From CAKUFA01 sp963627465 (lineage in GTDB: Bacteria; Bacillota; Clostridia; Christensenellales; Aristaeellaceae): a stretch of 39,874 bases of DNA. The stretch lies in the NCBI GenBank assembly GCA_963627465.1, contig CAVGBO010000046.1, forward strand, positions 1 through 39,874, in the 5' to 3' direction. The notes beneath the pieces are model-generated. The model had not been told where the DNA came from. It ran no database searches and saw nothing but the letters and a program-made list of their open reading frames with translations. How positions within the stretch are numbered: the stretch's first letter is position 1; every line of letters begins with the position of its first letter. A program made the translations under genes and the position numbers. This document shows positions 16,668-25,384 of this stretch, piece after piece.

Positions 16668-19064
16668 ATGAAGAGAATTCTGAGCTCGATCATGGCTGGC
16701 ATGATGCTGCTGAGCGTTATGCCTGCTTCCCTGGCAGAAGGCGAGACCGAGTACATTGCTGCACCCTACGATGTAGCAGAGGTTGATCCTGCTTACACCT
16801 ATCTGGAGCCCGTTTACTACGAAAACGGCGAAGGTGAGCCCACCATTGGTGTGACCACCGTGGGCGTGCTGAAGGTGGACGGCAAGTACTTCAAGGATCT
16901 TGATAACGACCACGAGCTGGACGTTTTCGAAGACTGGCGTGTGGACGCTGAAGAGCGTGCCAAGGACATGGTCACCAAGATGACCCTGACCGAGCAGGCC
17001 GGCTTTGTGCTGAATGCTCTGTATGCAATGCCTGTTTCCAAGACGCTTGCCGAAGTGAAGAACGAGGATGGCACCATCGATCCGATGAAGGTCATGTCCG
17101 TTATTCCGGAAGGCGAGAGCACCCCGAACCTGAACGCTCTCCAGCAGAATGCTTCCTCCTTTGCTGGCCTGGACGATCAGGTGCTGTCCATCGGTAAGAT
17201 TCGTGCTGGCGTGTATCGCGGCGGCCTGAACTACGATGCATCTGTTGTGGCTCTGTTCAACAACGTGACCACCGCTTATGCAGAATGGGATTCTGCTAAG
17301 GCTGGCACGCCTGCAATCCCCGTAACCCTGATTTCCAACCCCATCTCTGCCGGCTTCCCCGACTCTCTGGGTATGGCTGCTGCAGTGCTGGGTGACGGCA
17401 ACTATGATGCCATCAAGGCTTATGCACAGGTTGATCGTGAAATGTGGCGCGCACAGGGCATCATCTTCATGTATGGCCCCCAGATCGACTTGGTAACCGA
17501 CCCCCGTTGGCCCCGGAACTCCGGCACCTACGGCGAGCGTCCTGACGTGACCGCTGGCATCATCACCGCTCTGGTGGATGGCTACCAGGATGGCACCAAT
17601 GGCGTGAACGAGAACTCCGTTGTGCTGTCTGCTAAGCACTTCCCCGGCGACGGTGCTTCCGAGAACGGCTTCGAGTCTCACACCTATCAGGGTCAGTATC
17701 GTCTGTATCCCACCGAGGGCTCTCTGGAGAAGTATCAGCTGGTTGGCTTCCAGGCCGCTATCGATGCCGGTGTTGGCGCCATCATGCCCTGCTACTCTCG
17801 TGACACCGAGGATAGCCGTTCTGTGACCCAGACCTATCGTGGACATGAAGTGGACGTGGCAGGCCTTGGCTCCGCTTACAACTCTGAAATCATCACCACC
17901 CTGCTGCGTGACGTCATGGGCTTCACTGGCTTCGTGAACTCTGACTCCGGCATCACCACCACGCAGACCTACGGCGTGGAAGACATGACCAGCATTGAAC
18001 GTTTTGCTCTGTTGATTGGTGCTGGCACCGATGCTATCGGCGCTGAACTGGCTCCTGAGTACATCATCTCTGCTGTGGAACTGGGCATCCTGGACAAGGC
18101 TGACTTGGATCGCGCAAATGTGAACCGTGCTACCGCTCTGTTCAAGCAGGGCCGCTTCGAGAATCCTTACCTGGATTACGAGAAGGCTGACGAAGTGCGT
18201 GCCACCAACATTGAAACCGCTCATGAGCAGGCTTATGCTCTGCACCTGAAGGCTACCGTGCTGATGAAGAACCACGAGAATGCTCTGCCTCTGACCAAGG
18301 ACAACGGCACCAAGCTCTACATCGGCTCCTATACCGGCACCGGCGAGAGCGAGACCACCTTGGCTGCTCTGACTGAACTGTTCACTGCCCAGGGCTTCGA
18401 AATCGTTGACAATGTAAATGATTGCGACGTTGCTTACTTCTATGTTGAGCCTAAGGCTACCAACAAGGCCGGTGCTTCCGAGACTGAAGGCGTGCTGAGC
18501 TTGGTGGATGGCTTTGAAGTTGCACAGCGTCAGCTGACCGGTGCAACCGACGATATCACTGCCATGTTCGGTGCTGGCGGACAGACCAAGACCGGTGAAA
18601 TGGTTGAAGTGACCACGGTTGAGGGCATCAAGAAGCTGCAGAAAGCCGCTGACAAGGTTCATGCTAACGGCGGCAAGGTTGTTGCTACCATCGTGTGCAC
18701 CAGCCCCTGGATCCTGGACAACCTGGAGCCCTACTGCGACGCTCTGGTGGCTCAGTACACCACTTCCGCTGCTTCCCTTTCCAACGCTTACAGCGCTCAG
18801 GTGGATGTGATTGTTGGCAACTACAACCCCACCGGCAAGCTGTCTGTGACCATGGTTGCTTGCGAAGCGGTTGTTGCCCTGACTGAGACCACCCTGGAAG
18901 ATGGCACGGTTGCTGAAATCTGCGCCTCTCCCAACGACGTGCCCGGCTATGACAAGGATCAGTACATGTCCGCAGAAGTGCTGGCTCAGTCTCCCTCTGG
19001 CAGCTATGCCTACAAGGATGCTGACGGCAACCTGTATGTCTCCGGCTTCGGTCTGAGCTACTAA
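16668..19064 (+). CDS. Secreted GH3 glycoside hydrolase (beta-glucosidase type, normal domain order)
   Basis: This 798-aa enzyme has a signal peptide (MKRILSSIMAGMMLLSVMPASLAEG, cleavage near residue 23). A calcium-loop-like DLDNDHELDVFEDW at 78-91 leads into the TIM barrel. KHFPGDG at 323-329 with a downstream ESH recalls the NagZ-type loop, and the likely nucleophile is Asp426 in NSDSG. The alpha/beta sandwich domain (~495-790) includes ATVLMKNHENALPL near 525-538 and ends with VSGFGLSY. There is no fibronectin domain and no anchor, so it is probably released. Start: AAAAGGAG before the ATG. It differs from the reversed GH3 at 2447-5404, and the two probably act on different linkages. Its own promoter and terminator make it monocistronic. 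Confidence 0.93.
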   Translation: MKRILSSIMAGMMLLSVMPASLAEGETEYIAAPYDVAEVDPAYTYLEPVYYENGEGEPTIGVTTVGVLKVDGKYFKDLDNDHELDVFEDWRVDAEERAKDMVTKMTLTEQAGFVLNALYAMPVSKTLAEVKNEDGTIDPMKVMSVIPEGESTPNLNALQQNASSFAGLDDQVLSIGKIRAGVYRGGLNYDASVVALFNNVTTAYAEWDSAKAGTPAIPVTLISNPISAGFPDSLGMAAAVLGDGNYDAIKAYAQVDREMWRAQGIIFMYGPQIDLVTDPRWPRNSGTYGERPDVTAGIITALVDGYQDGTNGVNENSVVLSAKHFPGDGASENGFESHTYQGQYRLYPTEGSLEKYQLVGFQAAIDAGVGAIMPCYSRDTEDSRSVTQTYRGHEVDVAGLGSAYNSEIITTLLRDVMGFTGFVNSDSGITTTQTYGVEDMTSIERFALLIGAGTDAIGAELAPEYIISAVELGILDKADLDRANVNRATALFKQGRFENPYLDYEKADEVRATNIETAHEQAYALHLKATVLMKNHENALPLTKDNGTKLYIGSYTGTGESETTLAALTELFTAQGFEIVDNVNDCDVAYFYVEPKATNKAGASETEGVLSLVDGFEVAQRQLTGATDDITAMFGAGGQTKTGEMVEVTTVEGIKKLQKAADKVHANGGKVVATIVCTSPWILDNLEPYCDALVAQYTTSAASLSNAYSAQVDVIVGNYNPTGKLSVTMVACEAVVALTETTLEDGTVAEICASPNDVPGYDKDQYMSAEVLAQSPSGSYAYKDADGNLYVSGFGLSY

Positions 19065-19077
19065 TTCCAATGGTTCT

Positions 19078-19127
19078 TGCGCCCGAGGGATCAGGAGCAT
19101 CTGCGCCTCCCTCGGGCGCATTTCTTT
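19078..19127 (+). terminator. Rho-independent terminator of the secreted GH3 gene
   Basis: TGCGCCCGAGGGA (19078-19090) pairs perfectly with TCCCTCGGGCGCA (19108-19120) and is followed by TTTCTTT. Confidence 0.92.
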
Positions 19128-19136
19128 ATCACCAGC

Positions 19137-19193
19137 CTCAGGCAATGCCACACCACTCGAAATCCGGTGACGAATGGTGTGGCATCGCCTGAG
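19137..19193. repeat. 19-bp-arm inverted repeat upstream of the lipoprotein gene
   Basis: CTCAGGCAATGCCACACCA (19137-19155) and TGGTGTGGCATCGCCTGAG (19175-19193) are complementary except at one position, around a 19-base loop. There is no T-run, and it lies just after a separate strong terminator and 23 bases before the lipoprotein ATG. It may be a regulatory hairpin in that gene's leader, an operator or a small dispersed repeat. Confidence 0.6.
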
Positions 19194-19216
19194 TATGTGC
19201 ACGAAAGGAAATTGCC

Positions 19217-19951
19217 ATGAAAAAGCTGATTGCGCTGCTAATGACCCTGCTGCTGCTTGTTTCCTGCGCCGCTGCCGAGGATGTGGCCACCGCTACGGAT
19301 GCCACGGAAGAAGCGGATTATGTGATTGCCTTGGTGAACGGTGAGCAGCTGATGAACTCCACCTACACCCAGGTGAAGAATGACTACTTGACGGCCTATG
19401 CGCAAGTGGGTTATGATATTACTGACGAGGCCAAGAAAGCCTACGTGGAAGACCTTGCCCTGACGGCAGCTATTCAGAATCTGCTGGTGGAGCAGGACAT
19501 GCGTGCACAGGGCTGCTACGATTTCACCGAGGAAATCGAGACTTGGTGCACCGAACAGGGACAGGCCGCCTATGAAAGTGCCCTGAAGCAGGTGGAAGAA
19601 ACCCTGAATGAGACCCTGGAGCTTGAGGAAGACGATGCGGATGCCCTGTCTGTTTACGCCGCTGCCTATGCGGAATTGCTGGGCGTTACGGCGCAGGACT
19701 ACATTGACGTGTACCGCACCCAGTACGCCACTATGCTGTACTACGCCTGGCTGACCCAGGATTGCCCTGTCACCGCCGAGGATGTGCAGTCGGAGTATGA
19801 CACCCGCAAGGCCAGCGATGACACGTTGGGGGACTTGACGGACGACCTGTATAACGAAATTGCCTATGACATTTATGCGGAGCGCTGCAAGGAAAAGCTG
19901 AATGCCCGCATTGAGGTGCTCTCTGATGAAGCGGAGGTTACCCTTTACTGA
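19217..19951 (+). CDS. SurA/PrsA-like N-terminal-domain lipoprotein
   Basis: This 244-aa protein has a signal peptide with a lipobox (LLLLVSC, lipid-modified Cys17), so it is probably tethered to the outer face of the membrane. Residues ~35-110 look like the N-terminal chaperone domain of SurA/PrsA proteins (VNGEQLMNSTYTQVKNDYLTA). The rest is acidic, helical and Glu/Ala-rich, with a C-terminal helix like the second half of that domain. No peptidyl-prolyl isomerase domain is present, so a chaperone-only role in folding secreted proteins is the best guess. ATG after GAAAGGAAA. It is followed 32 bases later by the glycosyltransferase. Confidence 0.78.
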   Translation: MKKLIALLMTLLLLVSCAAAEDVATATDATEEADYVIALVNGEQLMNSTYTQVKNDYLTAYAQVGYDITDEAKKAYVEDLALTAAIQNLLVEQDMRAQGCYDFTEEIETWCTEQGQAAYESALKQVEETLNETLELEEDDADALSVYAAAYAELLGVTAQDYIDVYRTQYATMLYYAWLTQDCPVTAEDVQSEYDTRKASDDTLGDLTDDLYNEIAYDIYAERCKEKLNARIEVLSDEAEVTLY

Positions 19952-19983
19952 GCACCTGAGCGACAAGAAGGAGAAAATATGCC

Positions 19984-21000
19984 ATGAAGCTACTGTCGAT
20001 TGCGATTCCCAGCTACAATTCCCAGGACTATCTGCATCATGCCGTGGAAACCTTGCTTTCCGGTGGAGAAGATGTGGAAATTCTCATTGTGAATGACGGC
20101 TCCAAGGATCGGACGGCAGAGATTGCCGATGATTTTCAGCAGCGGTATCCCGGCATCGTTCGCGCCATTCACAAGGAGAATGGCGGCCATGGGGATGCGG
20201 TGATGTGCGGTCTTGCCCATGCAACCGGCAAGTACTTCAAGGTGGTGGACTCTGACGACTGGGTGGATGAGGACAGCTTCTGTCGGGTGCTGGCTCGGCT
20301 GAAGAAGATGTCAGACGCCGGGGAGGAAATCGACGCCCTGATTTGCAATTACGTGTATGACAAGGTGGGCGTTAAGCACAAGCATGTGATGCAGTATCGC
20401 AAGGATCTGCCGGTGGATCGAGTTTTCGGCTGGGATGAAGTGAACCTCGGCCTTGGCCATTACCTGCTCATGCATTCTGTGATTTACCGTACCCAGCTGC
20501 TGCGGGACTGCGGTCTGTCCTTGCCTAAGCACACTTTCTATGTGGATGAGCTGTACGTTTATCAGCCCATGACCATGGTGGAAAAAATGCTTTACCTGGA
20601 TGAGGATCTGTACCATTACTTCATCGGCAGAGATGATCAGTCCGTGCAGGAAGCAGTGATGATTCGCCGAATCGACCAAGCCTTGCTGGTGAATCGTCTG
20701 CTGGTGGAATGCGTGGATCTGGACACGGTGGAGAACGTGCACAAGCGCCGGTACATGCGGAATTATCTGGAGATCATTACCACCGTATCCTCTGTGCTGC
20801 TCATCAAGAGCAAGACCCCGGAAAACCTGAAGAAGAAAGAGGAACTGTGGGCGTTTATCAAGGAGAAGCGTCCCAGTCTGTATAAGAACCTTCGCTATCG
20901 TCGCCTGCTGGGACGGCTGCTGCACTTGCCCGGCGCATGGGGACGTCATGTGGCCATTACCGGCTACAAGATCAGCCAGAAGATTGTGGGTTTCAATTAA
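19984..21000 (+). CDS. Family 2 glycosyltransferase
   Basis: This 338-aa GT-A enzyme begins with LSIAIPSYNSQDYL (residues 3-16), then LIVNDGSKDRT (~34-44) and the metal-binding VVDSDDW (~83-89) that marks the GT2 nucleotide-sugar site. ENGGHGDAV near 63-71 is also typical. The C-terminal ~130 residues are basic and helical with no transmembrane segment, so it probably sits on the inner face of the membrane and makes a cell-surface glycan. The acceptor and donor are unknown; galactofuranose is possible given glf in the region. The start has AAGGAG ten bases upstream. It follows the lipoprotein gene and is closed by a terminator. Confidence 0.93.
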   Translation: MKLLSIAIPSYNSQDYLHHAVETLLSGGEDVEILIVNDGSKDRTAEIADDFQQRYPGIVRAIHKENGGHGDAVMCGLAHATGKYFKVVDSDDWVDEDSFCRVLARLKKMSDAGEEIDALICNYVYDKVGVKHKHVMQYRKDLPVDRVFGWDEVNLGLGHYLLMHSVIYRTQLLRDCGLSLPKHTFYVDELYVYQPMTMVEKMLYLDEDLYHYFIGRDDQSVQEAVMIRRIDQALLVNRLLVECVDLDTVENVHKRRYMRNYLEIITTVSSVLLIKSKTPENLKKKEELWAFIKEKRPSLYKNLRYRRLLGRLLHLPGAWGRHVAITGYKISQKIVGFN

Positions 21001-21026
21001 AGACTTCGGTCTGGAACGGATTTCTC

Positions 21027-21063
21027 GCCGCTTGACGGATTCTCGTCAGGCGGCGTCTTTTTT
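21027..21063 (+). terminator. Rho-independent terminator after the glycosyltransferase
   Basis: GCCGCTTGACG (21027-21037) pairs with CGTCAGGCGGC (21044-21054) with one G-T pair and a six-base loop, followed by a run of T after GTC. Confidence 0.9.
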
Positions 21064-21140
21064 ATTGAAATAATAGACTTTGGTCTGTTTCTTGCGGAAA
21101 AAGAAATTTTGGAAAAACCGAAAAAATTCATGAAAAAAGG

Positions 21141-21169
21141 TTGACGAAGAAGCAAAGAAAGGGTATCAT
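21141..21169 (+). promoter_or_regulatory. Sigma-A promoter for the 180-aa unknown protein
   Basis: TTGACG (21141-21146) and TATCAT (21164-21169) are 17 bases apart, placing the transcript start near 21176, about 30 bases before the ATG. Confidence 0.8.
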
Positions 21170-21206
21170 AATTGTTACAATCATTACGAAATGGAGGGGA
21201 GTACGG

Positions 21207-21749
21207 ATGATCCCTCGTCCTGATGTGACAGCCGTTTTTCATTATGCGTATTGCCCCTTGACATGCAAAAGATCCCTACAGGACGGTGGCTTTTCCGTAA
21301 CGCTCTACCATGATGACCGGTTTGTGATTACCCTGTATAACGAAATGAACCAGCCGGTTCAGTGTGACACTTTTGTGCTGCCTGCTGCGGCGAAAATGCG
21401 CTGCATCAAGCTGATTGATGAGGCAGAACCTTGGCTGACGGGCATTTCAACCCGGCTCAGGTTACCTGAGGATTGTAATCATCCGGCACGGTTTATCTCC
21501 CGGTTCGGGTTTGAAAATTATCCTTATATCGGCTGTGAGGATATTGCCCAGATGGTACGGGGGGCGTTCGGTAGCCCGGAGGCTCATGCGGCACGGCACC
21601 TGTGTGCCCTGTATGAAGATATCGCACAAGTGTTCGTGAGTTTCGGCTTTGATTTGGATTTGGATGGATACATTATCGCCCCCGGTGTGCAGCAATTGCA
21701 GGCTAAGGAACAGCCGGTTAGCTGGAACACTCAGACCAATATCGGATAA
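21207..21749 (+). CDS. Protein of unknown function
   Basis: I do not recognise this 180-aa protein. It is soluble and mixed alpha/beta, with an N-terminal beta-rich half (SVTLYHDDRFVITLYNE at ~29-45), an Arg/Phe-rich middle and an acidic C-terminal DLDLDGYIIAPG. There is no signal peptide or membrane segment. The start at 21207 follows GGAGGGGAG at seven bases; an in-frame reading from 21141 would begin inside the promoter. It has its own promoter and is followed within eight bases by a terminator-like hairpin. Confidence 0.75.
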   Translation: MIPRPDVTAVFHYAYCPLTCKRSLQDGGFSVTLYHDDRFVITLYNEMNQPVQCDTFVLPAAAKMRCIKLIDEAEPWLTGISTRLRLPEDCNHPARFISRFGFENYPYIGCEDIAQMVRGAFGSPEAHAARHLCALYEDIAQVFVSFGFDLDLDGYIIAPGVQQLQAKEQPVSWNTQTNIG

Positions 21750-21756
21750 AAACACA

Positions 21757-21799
21757 CCGCCGATGGAGCGTAAAAAGAAACTACTCCGTCGGCGGATTT
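21757..21799 (+). terminator. Terminator-like hairpin after the unknown protein
   Basis: CCGCCGATGGAG (21757-21768) pairs with CTCCGTCGGCGG (21784-21795) with one G-T pair, followed by ATTTTCT. The T-run is short. It overlaps the first in-frame ATG (21763) of the radical SAM gene. Confidence 0.65.
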
Positions 21800-21843
21800 T
21801 CTATGGAAAGCGGCGATGCCTATGGAGGCTTCTGCAAGCGCAT

Positions 21844-22797
21844 TTGCTCTTGGGCTTGGAACGCTTCGTTCTGCCATCGTCATCACTTCGTAATGCCAGA
21901 AAGGTCGATGCATTCGTGGAAAGCTGTACCCTTTGCCCCAGACAGTGCCATGCCCGCCGCACAGCCGATGAAGGCTTCGGCTTCTGCCGCTTGCCGGAAA
22001 CCATGCTGATTGCCCGCATTGCTCCCCATTTATGGGAAGAACCGCCCATTAGCGGCAAGAAGGGGACAGGTGCGGTCTTCTTCAGCGGCTGCACGCTGCG
22101 CTGTGTCTACTGTCAGAATGCGGACATCAGTCATCGCAATGCTGGCCGCCCCTTCACGCCGGAAGCCTTGGCGGAGTCCCTGCGCCGCTTGGTGGATATG
22201 GGCATGGAGACCATCAGCTTCATTACGGCCACCCCTTATATCCCTCAAATTCTTCGCACGCTGGAGCTTTACCGCCCCCCGGTGCCTCTGGTATGGAATA
22301 CCTCCGGGTATGAAACGGTATCGTCTCTCCGCATGTTGGATGGAGTGATCGATGTTTATCTGCCCGATCTGAAGCACTATTCGACCAAGATGGGCAAGCT
22401 CTGTGCTCAGGCGGAAGACTATTTCACCGTGACCAGCGCCGCCATTGAGGAAATGGTTCGGCAGACTGGTCTGCCCCAATACGATGAAAATGGCATCATG
22501 CAGCGGGGTACCCTGATTCGCCACCTGATTCTGCCGGGGTGCACCAGTGAAAGCTGCGCCTTGTTGGATTGGGTGAACACAGCCTTGCCGGCTGGCGTTC
22601 CTGTGAGCCTCATGCGCCAATATATTCCCTGCAATCACGTATCCATCCCGGGGCTGACTCGTCCCATTACGGACAGGGAGTATCGCCGGGTACGGGATCA
22701 TATGCTGGCTTTAGGTTTGCCTGGCTATTTACAGGAGCCGGAGTCGGCATCAGAGGATTTTGTGCCGGTATTTTGTAAGGACAAAAGCTTTGTATAA
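21844..22797 (+). CDS. PflX-like radical SAM protein (start uncertain)
   Basis: This is a COG1313/PflX-type enzyme, a homolog of pyruvate-formate-lyase activases whose substrate is not established. Cys pairs CTLCPRQC and GFC near the N-terminus precede the radical SAM cluster motif CTLRCVYC (CxxxCxxC) around residue 85. FFSGC, WNTSGYE, VYLPDLKHY and MRQYIPC are typical family blocks. The conserved part begins about base 21900, but no well-placed ATG with a ribosome site exists. The ATG at 21763 lies inside a terminator-like stem, and the TTG at 21844 has GGAGG 15 bases away. I give TTG 21844 as a compromise; only the start is in doubt. It ends at a bidirectional terminator. Confidence 0.85.
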   Translation: MLLGLERFVLPSSSLRNARKVDAFVESCTLCPRQCHARRTADEGFGFCRLPETMLIARIAPHLWEEPPISGKKGTGAVFFSGCTLRCVYCQNADISHRNAGRPFTPEALAESLRRLVDMGMETISFITATPYIPQILRTLELYRPPVPLVWNTSGYETVSSLRMLDGVIDVYLPDLKHYSTKMGKLCAQAEDYFTVTSAAIEEMVRQTGLPQYDENGIMQRGTLIRHLILPGCTSESCALLDWVNTALPAGVPVSLMRQYIPCNHVSIPGLTRPITDREYRRVRDHMLALGLPGYLQEPESASEDFVPVFCKDKSFV

Positions 22798-22798
22798 G

Positions 22799-22834
22799 AA
22801 AACTGCGAGGGAAAAATCCTTCGCAGTTTTTTTC
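22799..22834. terminator. Bidirectional terminator between convergent genes
   Basis: AAACTGCGAGG pairs with CCTTCGCAGTTT (one G-T pair) around a short A-rich loop, with TTTTTTT on the plus strand and a TTTT run on the minus strand. It serves the radical SAM gene and the HEAT-like gene. Confidence 0.88.
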
Positions 22835-22838
22835 TTGC

Positions 22839-23666
22839 TTACTTGTCCGTTCCGAAGAGGGCGTCGTAGGTGGGATCGTTATCGAATTCTCGCTCAGGGG
22901 CGGTGCCGCCCAGTTCCTCAATGGCGTTGCGCAGCTCGATGAAGTCCAGATACATAACCGTGTCATCCTTAGCAGCGGCCACAAGATCCGGCAAGGCCCG
23001 GTCATCGCCCAACTTGCCCAGATAGCTGGCAAACAGTGCCCGGCGCTTGGGATTCTCCCGGAAAAGCCGTAGTGCCAGCTGGAACACCTGCTCATTGCCG
23101 GGGTAGTTGGCCAGTACATCCAGCAGAGCCTCCTGCCCGGCTCGGTTGGCCTTGGGCAGTGCCTCCAGCATGGGTTGAACGGCGCAGCGACCCATTTCCT
23201 CCAAGGATTCCAGCGCATTGTCACACAGGTCATCGTGATCGTTTCGGTTCAGCTGCCAGGAAATGTAGAGCATTTTCGGCAGGTCAGAACCCATTTCCCG
23301 CAGAAGTCCCACGGCGGTCATCTTGGCCTCTTCTGTGGCCATGTCATCCTTCAGCAGGGCAACCAGACGCTTTTCACAAGGCTTGCCAACGGCTTGAATC
23401 TGATCCAGCAGCAGATCCGGTACGGTAATGCCCCGGTCGCAATACTCGTTCAGCCAGTCCACCAAATCCTTGGCATCCTCATACTGGGTGAAGTATGCCC
23501 CCGGCGTTACGCCCTGCAGCCAGGAGGCAGGCGTGTTCAGGAAGGTCAGGTACACATTGGGCATGTCCTCTTCCATCTCATCATAATTGCGGTAATCCTT
23601 GGTGTGCTCCTTCATCCATTGGGCGGTATAGTCCGCAAAGTGAGCGTCAAAATCAATACAGTTCAT
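22839..23666 (-). CDS. HEAT-repeat-like protein
   Basis: This 275-aa acidic, soluble protein is almost wholly helical. From ~residue 95 to 260 it shows repeating helix pairs of the HEAT type (for example LVALLKDDMATEEAKMTAVGLLREMG, then ALESLEEMGRCAVQPMLEAL and LGKLGDDRALPDLVAAAKDD, each with the Asp/Arg spacing of these repeats). HEAT arrays bind other proteins; no catalytic motif is visible. The ATG at 23666 follows GAAGGAGAT. It is the last gene of a minus-strand operon, 19 bases after hslO, so a link to protein quality control is possible but inferred. Confidence 0.8.
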   Translation of the reverse strand: MNCIDFDAHFADYTAQWMKEHTKDYRNYDEMEEDMPNVYLTFLNTPASWLQGVTPGAYFTQYEDAKDLVDWLNEYCDRGITVPDLLLDQIQAVGKPCEKRLVALLKDDMATEEAKMTAVGLLREMGSDLPKMLYISWQLNRNDHDDLCDNALESLEEMGRCAVQPMLEALPKANRAGQEALLDVLANYPGNEQVFQLALRLFRENPKRRALFASYLGKLGDDRALPDLVAAAKDDTVMYLDFIELRNAIEELGGTAPEREFDNDPTYDALFGTDK

Positions 23667-23685
23667 GCAAAAACAATCTCCTTCA

Positions 23686-24579
23686 TCAGGGTCTGGTGGC
23701 CTTGGCCAGCAGCTGCTTCAAATCCTCCGTAGTAAAGCGGTACTGACCGTGGCAGAAGTGGCAGGTCAGCTCGGCACCTTCATCCTCATCAATGAGGGAT
23801 TGCAGCTCCTTAGCACCGAGGGAAATCAGGGCCTTCTCCATCTTTTCACGTCCGCAGCCGCAGTGCCAGCCAATGGGCTGTTCTTCCAGCAGCTGGGGTT
23901 CCAAGCCACGAAACCAATCCTCGGTCAGCTGTTCCATGCTTGCCATGGTCATTTCACGGGAAATGTCAGCAAACATGGGACTGCGCAGCTCCAAGGCACT
24001 AAGGGTTTCTTCCGTGCAGCCGGGCAGGGGCTGAATCAGCAATCCGCCGGCCTTCAGCACCTGGGTGCCGCTGACCAGTACGCCCAAGGCTACTAAGCTG
24101 GGCTGCTGTTCACTGGTGGTAAAGTAATTAGCAAAGTCAATGCCCAATTCGCCGCTGACCAACTGGCACTGGCCGATGTACGGTTCACGCAAGCCCAGAT
24201 CTTTCACCACGCTCATGCGTCCATGATGGCCTACTGCGCCGCCTACGTCCAGCTTACCGTCTGCACGGAGGGGAAGCTCCACTTGAGGATCGTCCGCACA
24301 GGCCTTGACGCTGCCGTGATTCGCTACGGCCACCAAGGTGCCCATGGGGCCATCACCCTTGATGGTCACAGTGACGGACTCGTTCTCGCCCTTCATCATG
24401 ACGCCCAGCATGGCGGTGCCGGTCATCAACCGGCCCAAAGCCGCGGTGCACACAGGGGTGGCATTGTGGATATCCGCAGCATGCTGCACCATCTTTGTCG
24501 TTTCAAGAAAAAGCACCCGTGCCTGACCGTCCATCAGGGTCATGTGCAGTACACGGTCGCCTGTCAGTTTTGTCTGCAT
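23686..24579 (-). CDS. hslO: Redox-activated chaperone Hsp33
   Basis: This 297-aa cytoplasmic holdase is switched on by oxidation. The N-terminal fold carries ATPVCTAALGRLMTGTAMLG, GDGPMG and GGAVGHHGRMSVVKDLG blocks typical of Hsp33. The C-terminal zinc switch is complete: CGC near residue 238 and CHFC near 271 (CxC then CxxC), which bind zinc in the reduced state and form disulfides on stress. The start at 24579 has an AGGCAGG site and lies one base after the stop of the methyltransferase gene; the alternative ATG at 24603 would overlap it without a site. Confidence 0.96.
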   Translation of the reverse strand: MQTKLTGDRVLHMTLMDGQARVLFLETTKMVQHAADIHNATPVCTAALGRLMTGTAMLGVMMKGENESVTVTIKGDGPMGTLVAVANHGSVKACADDPQVELPLRADGKLDVGGAVGHHGRMSVVKDLGLREPYIGQCQLVSGELGIDFANYFTTSEQQPSLVALGVLVSGTQVLKAGGLLIQPLPGCTEETLSALELRSPMFADISREMTMASMEQLTEDWFRGLEPQLLEEQPIGWHCGCGREKMEKALISLGAKELQSLIDEDEGAELTCHFCHGQYRFTTEDLKQLLAKATRP

Positions 24580-24580
24580 G

Positions 24581-25351
24581 TTATTGCCTGCCTTCCGTTC
24601 CATCTGGATCTAATCTGCGAACCGCCGCAAAGTGCCAGCGTTGTTCATTCTCCCGGGGCTGCTCCATGCGGCGGTTGCCGAAGACCATGGTGCGGTCAAA
24701 CCCGGCCTGATGCATCAGATCCATCAAATGTTTTGCCTCGTGGGCGTGCTGCTTCTGCTCTTCATCAATGCGCTTGTACAGCCCATCTTCCTGCTTGACA
24801 AAGATGCACAGGTGCATGTCCACCTGTTGATTCTTTTCAGAGAAGGAGTTCTGCCACAGGTAGGTGATGTTTTCCGTATCATCGCAGATGATTTGATTGC
24901 CCAGGGCATTCTTCAGTTTGTAGGGGGTGGACACGTCAAAGAACAGACCGCCGCCGGGACGCAAGGCATTGTAAGCGGAGTGGAAGAAGGCCAGCAGATC
25001 TTCATCCGTCAGCAAGTAATTGACACCATCGCAGGTGGCAAGCACTGCATCCATGGGACGATGCAGGTGCAGCTTCCGCATATCCTGCCGGACAAAGGGA
25101 ATGGCAGCACCCGCATCTCGTGCCTTTTGCGCTGCACGCCAGAGCATATCCTGGCTTAAGTCCACACCGGTAACGTGAAAGCCCCGCTTCTGCAGGGGAA
25201 TGGTCAGGCTGCCGGTGCCGCAGGCGCATTCGCATATTTTCCCTGTGCGAATACCGAAGGCAGCCATCATTTTCACATAAAAATCCGCCCACTCGTCATA
25301 CTTGACATCCGCCATGAGTTCATCATAAACTTCAGCAAATCCCGTGTACAT
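24581..25351 (-). CDS. Class I SAM-dependent methyltransferase
   Basis: This 256-aa soluble enzyme has a Rossmann methyltransferase fold: motif I ECACGTGSLTIPL near residues 42-54, the acidic GVDLSQDML that holds the SAM ribose, and later motifs VLATCDGVNYLLT and LRPGGGLFFDVSTP. The start MYTGFAEVYDELM matches the usual beginning of this family and has GGGAG six bases before it; the ATG 24 bases upstream lacks a site. The substrate is unknown. It sits between DUF624 and hslO in one minus-strand operon with very short gaps. Confidence 0.9.
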   Translation of the reverse strand: MYTGFAEVYDELMADVKYDEWADFYVKMMAAFGIRTGKICECACGTGSLTIPLQKRGFHVTGVDLSQDMLWRAAQKARDAGAAIPFVRQDMRKLHLHRPMDAVLATCDGVNYLLTDEDLLAFFHSAYNALRPGGGLFFDVSTPYKLKNALGNQIICDDTENITYLWQNSFSEKNQQVDMHLCIFVKQEDGLYKRIDEEQKQHAHEAKHLMDLMHQAGFDRTMVFGNRRMEQPRENEQRWHFAAVRRLDPDGTEGRQ

Positions 25352-25384
25352 ACGTTTCTCCCATTCGTGCTCCATGGCAGTGAT

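Noticed and set aside
16668..19064. Secreted GH3 considered as NagZ (beta-N-acetylglucosaminidase) because of KHFPGDG
   Set aside because: NagZ enzymes are shorter, single-domain and have KHFPGHG with a Asp-His dyad; this protein has the sandwich domain and the SDSG nucleophile context of the glucosidase-type GH3.
21001..21090. Two AGACTTCGGTCT / AGACTTTGGTCT palindromes
   Set aside because: They are short near-copies close to the terminator at 21027; too short to call operators, and one may simply add to local RNA structure.
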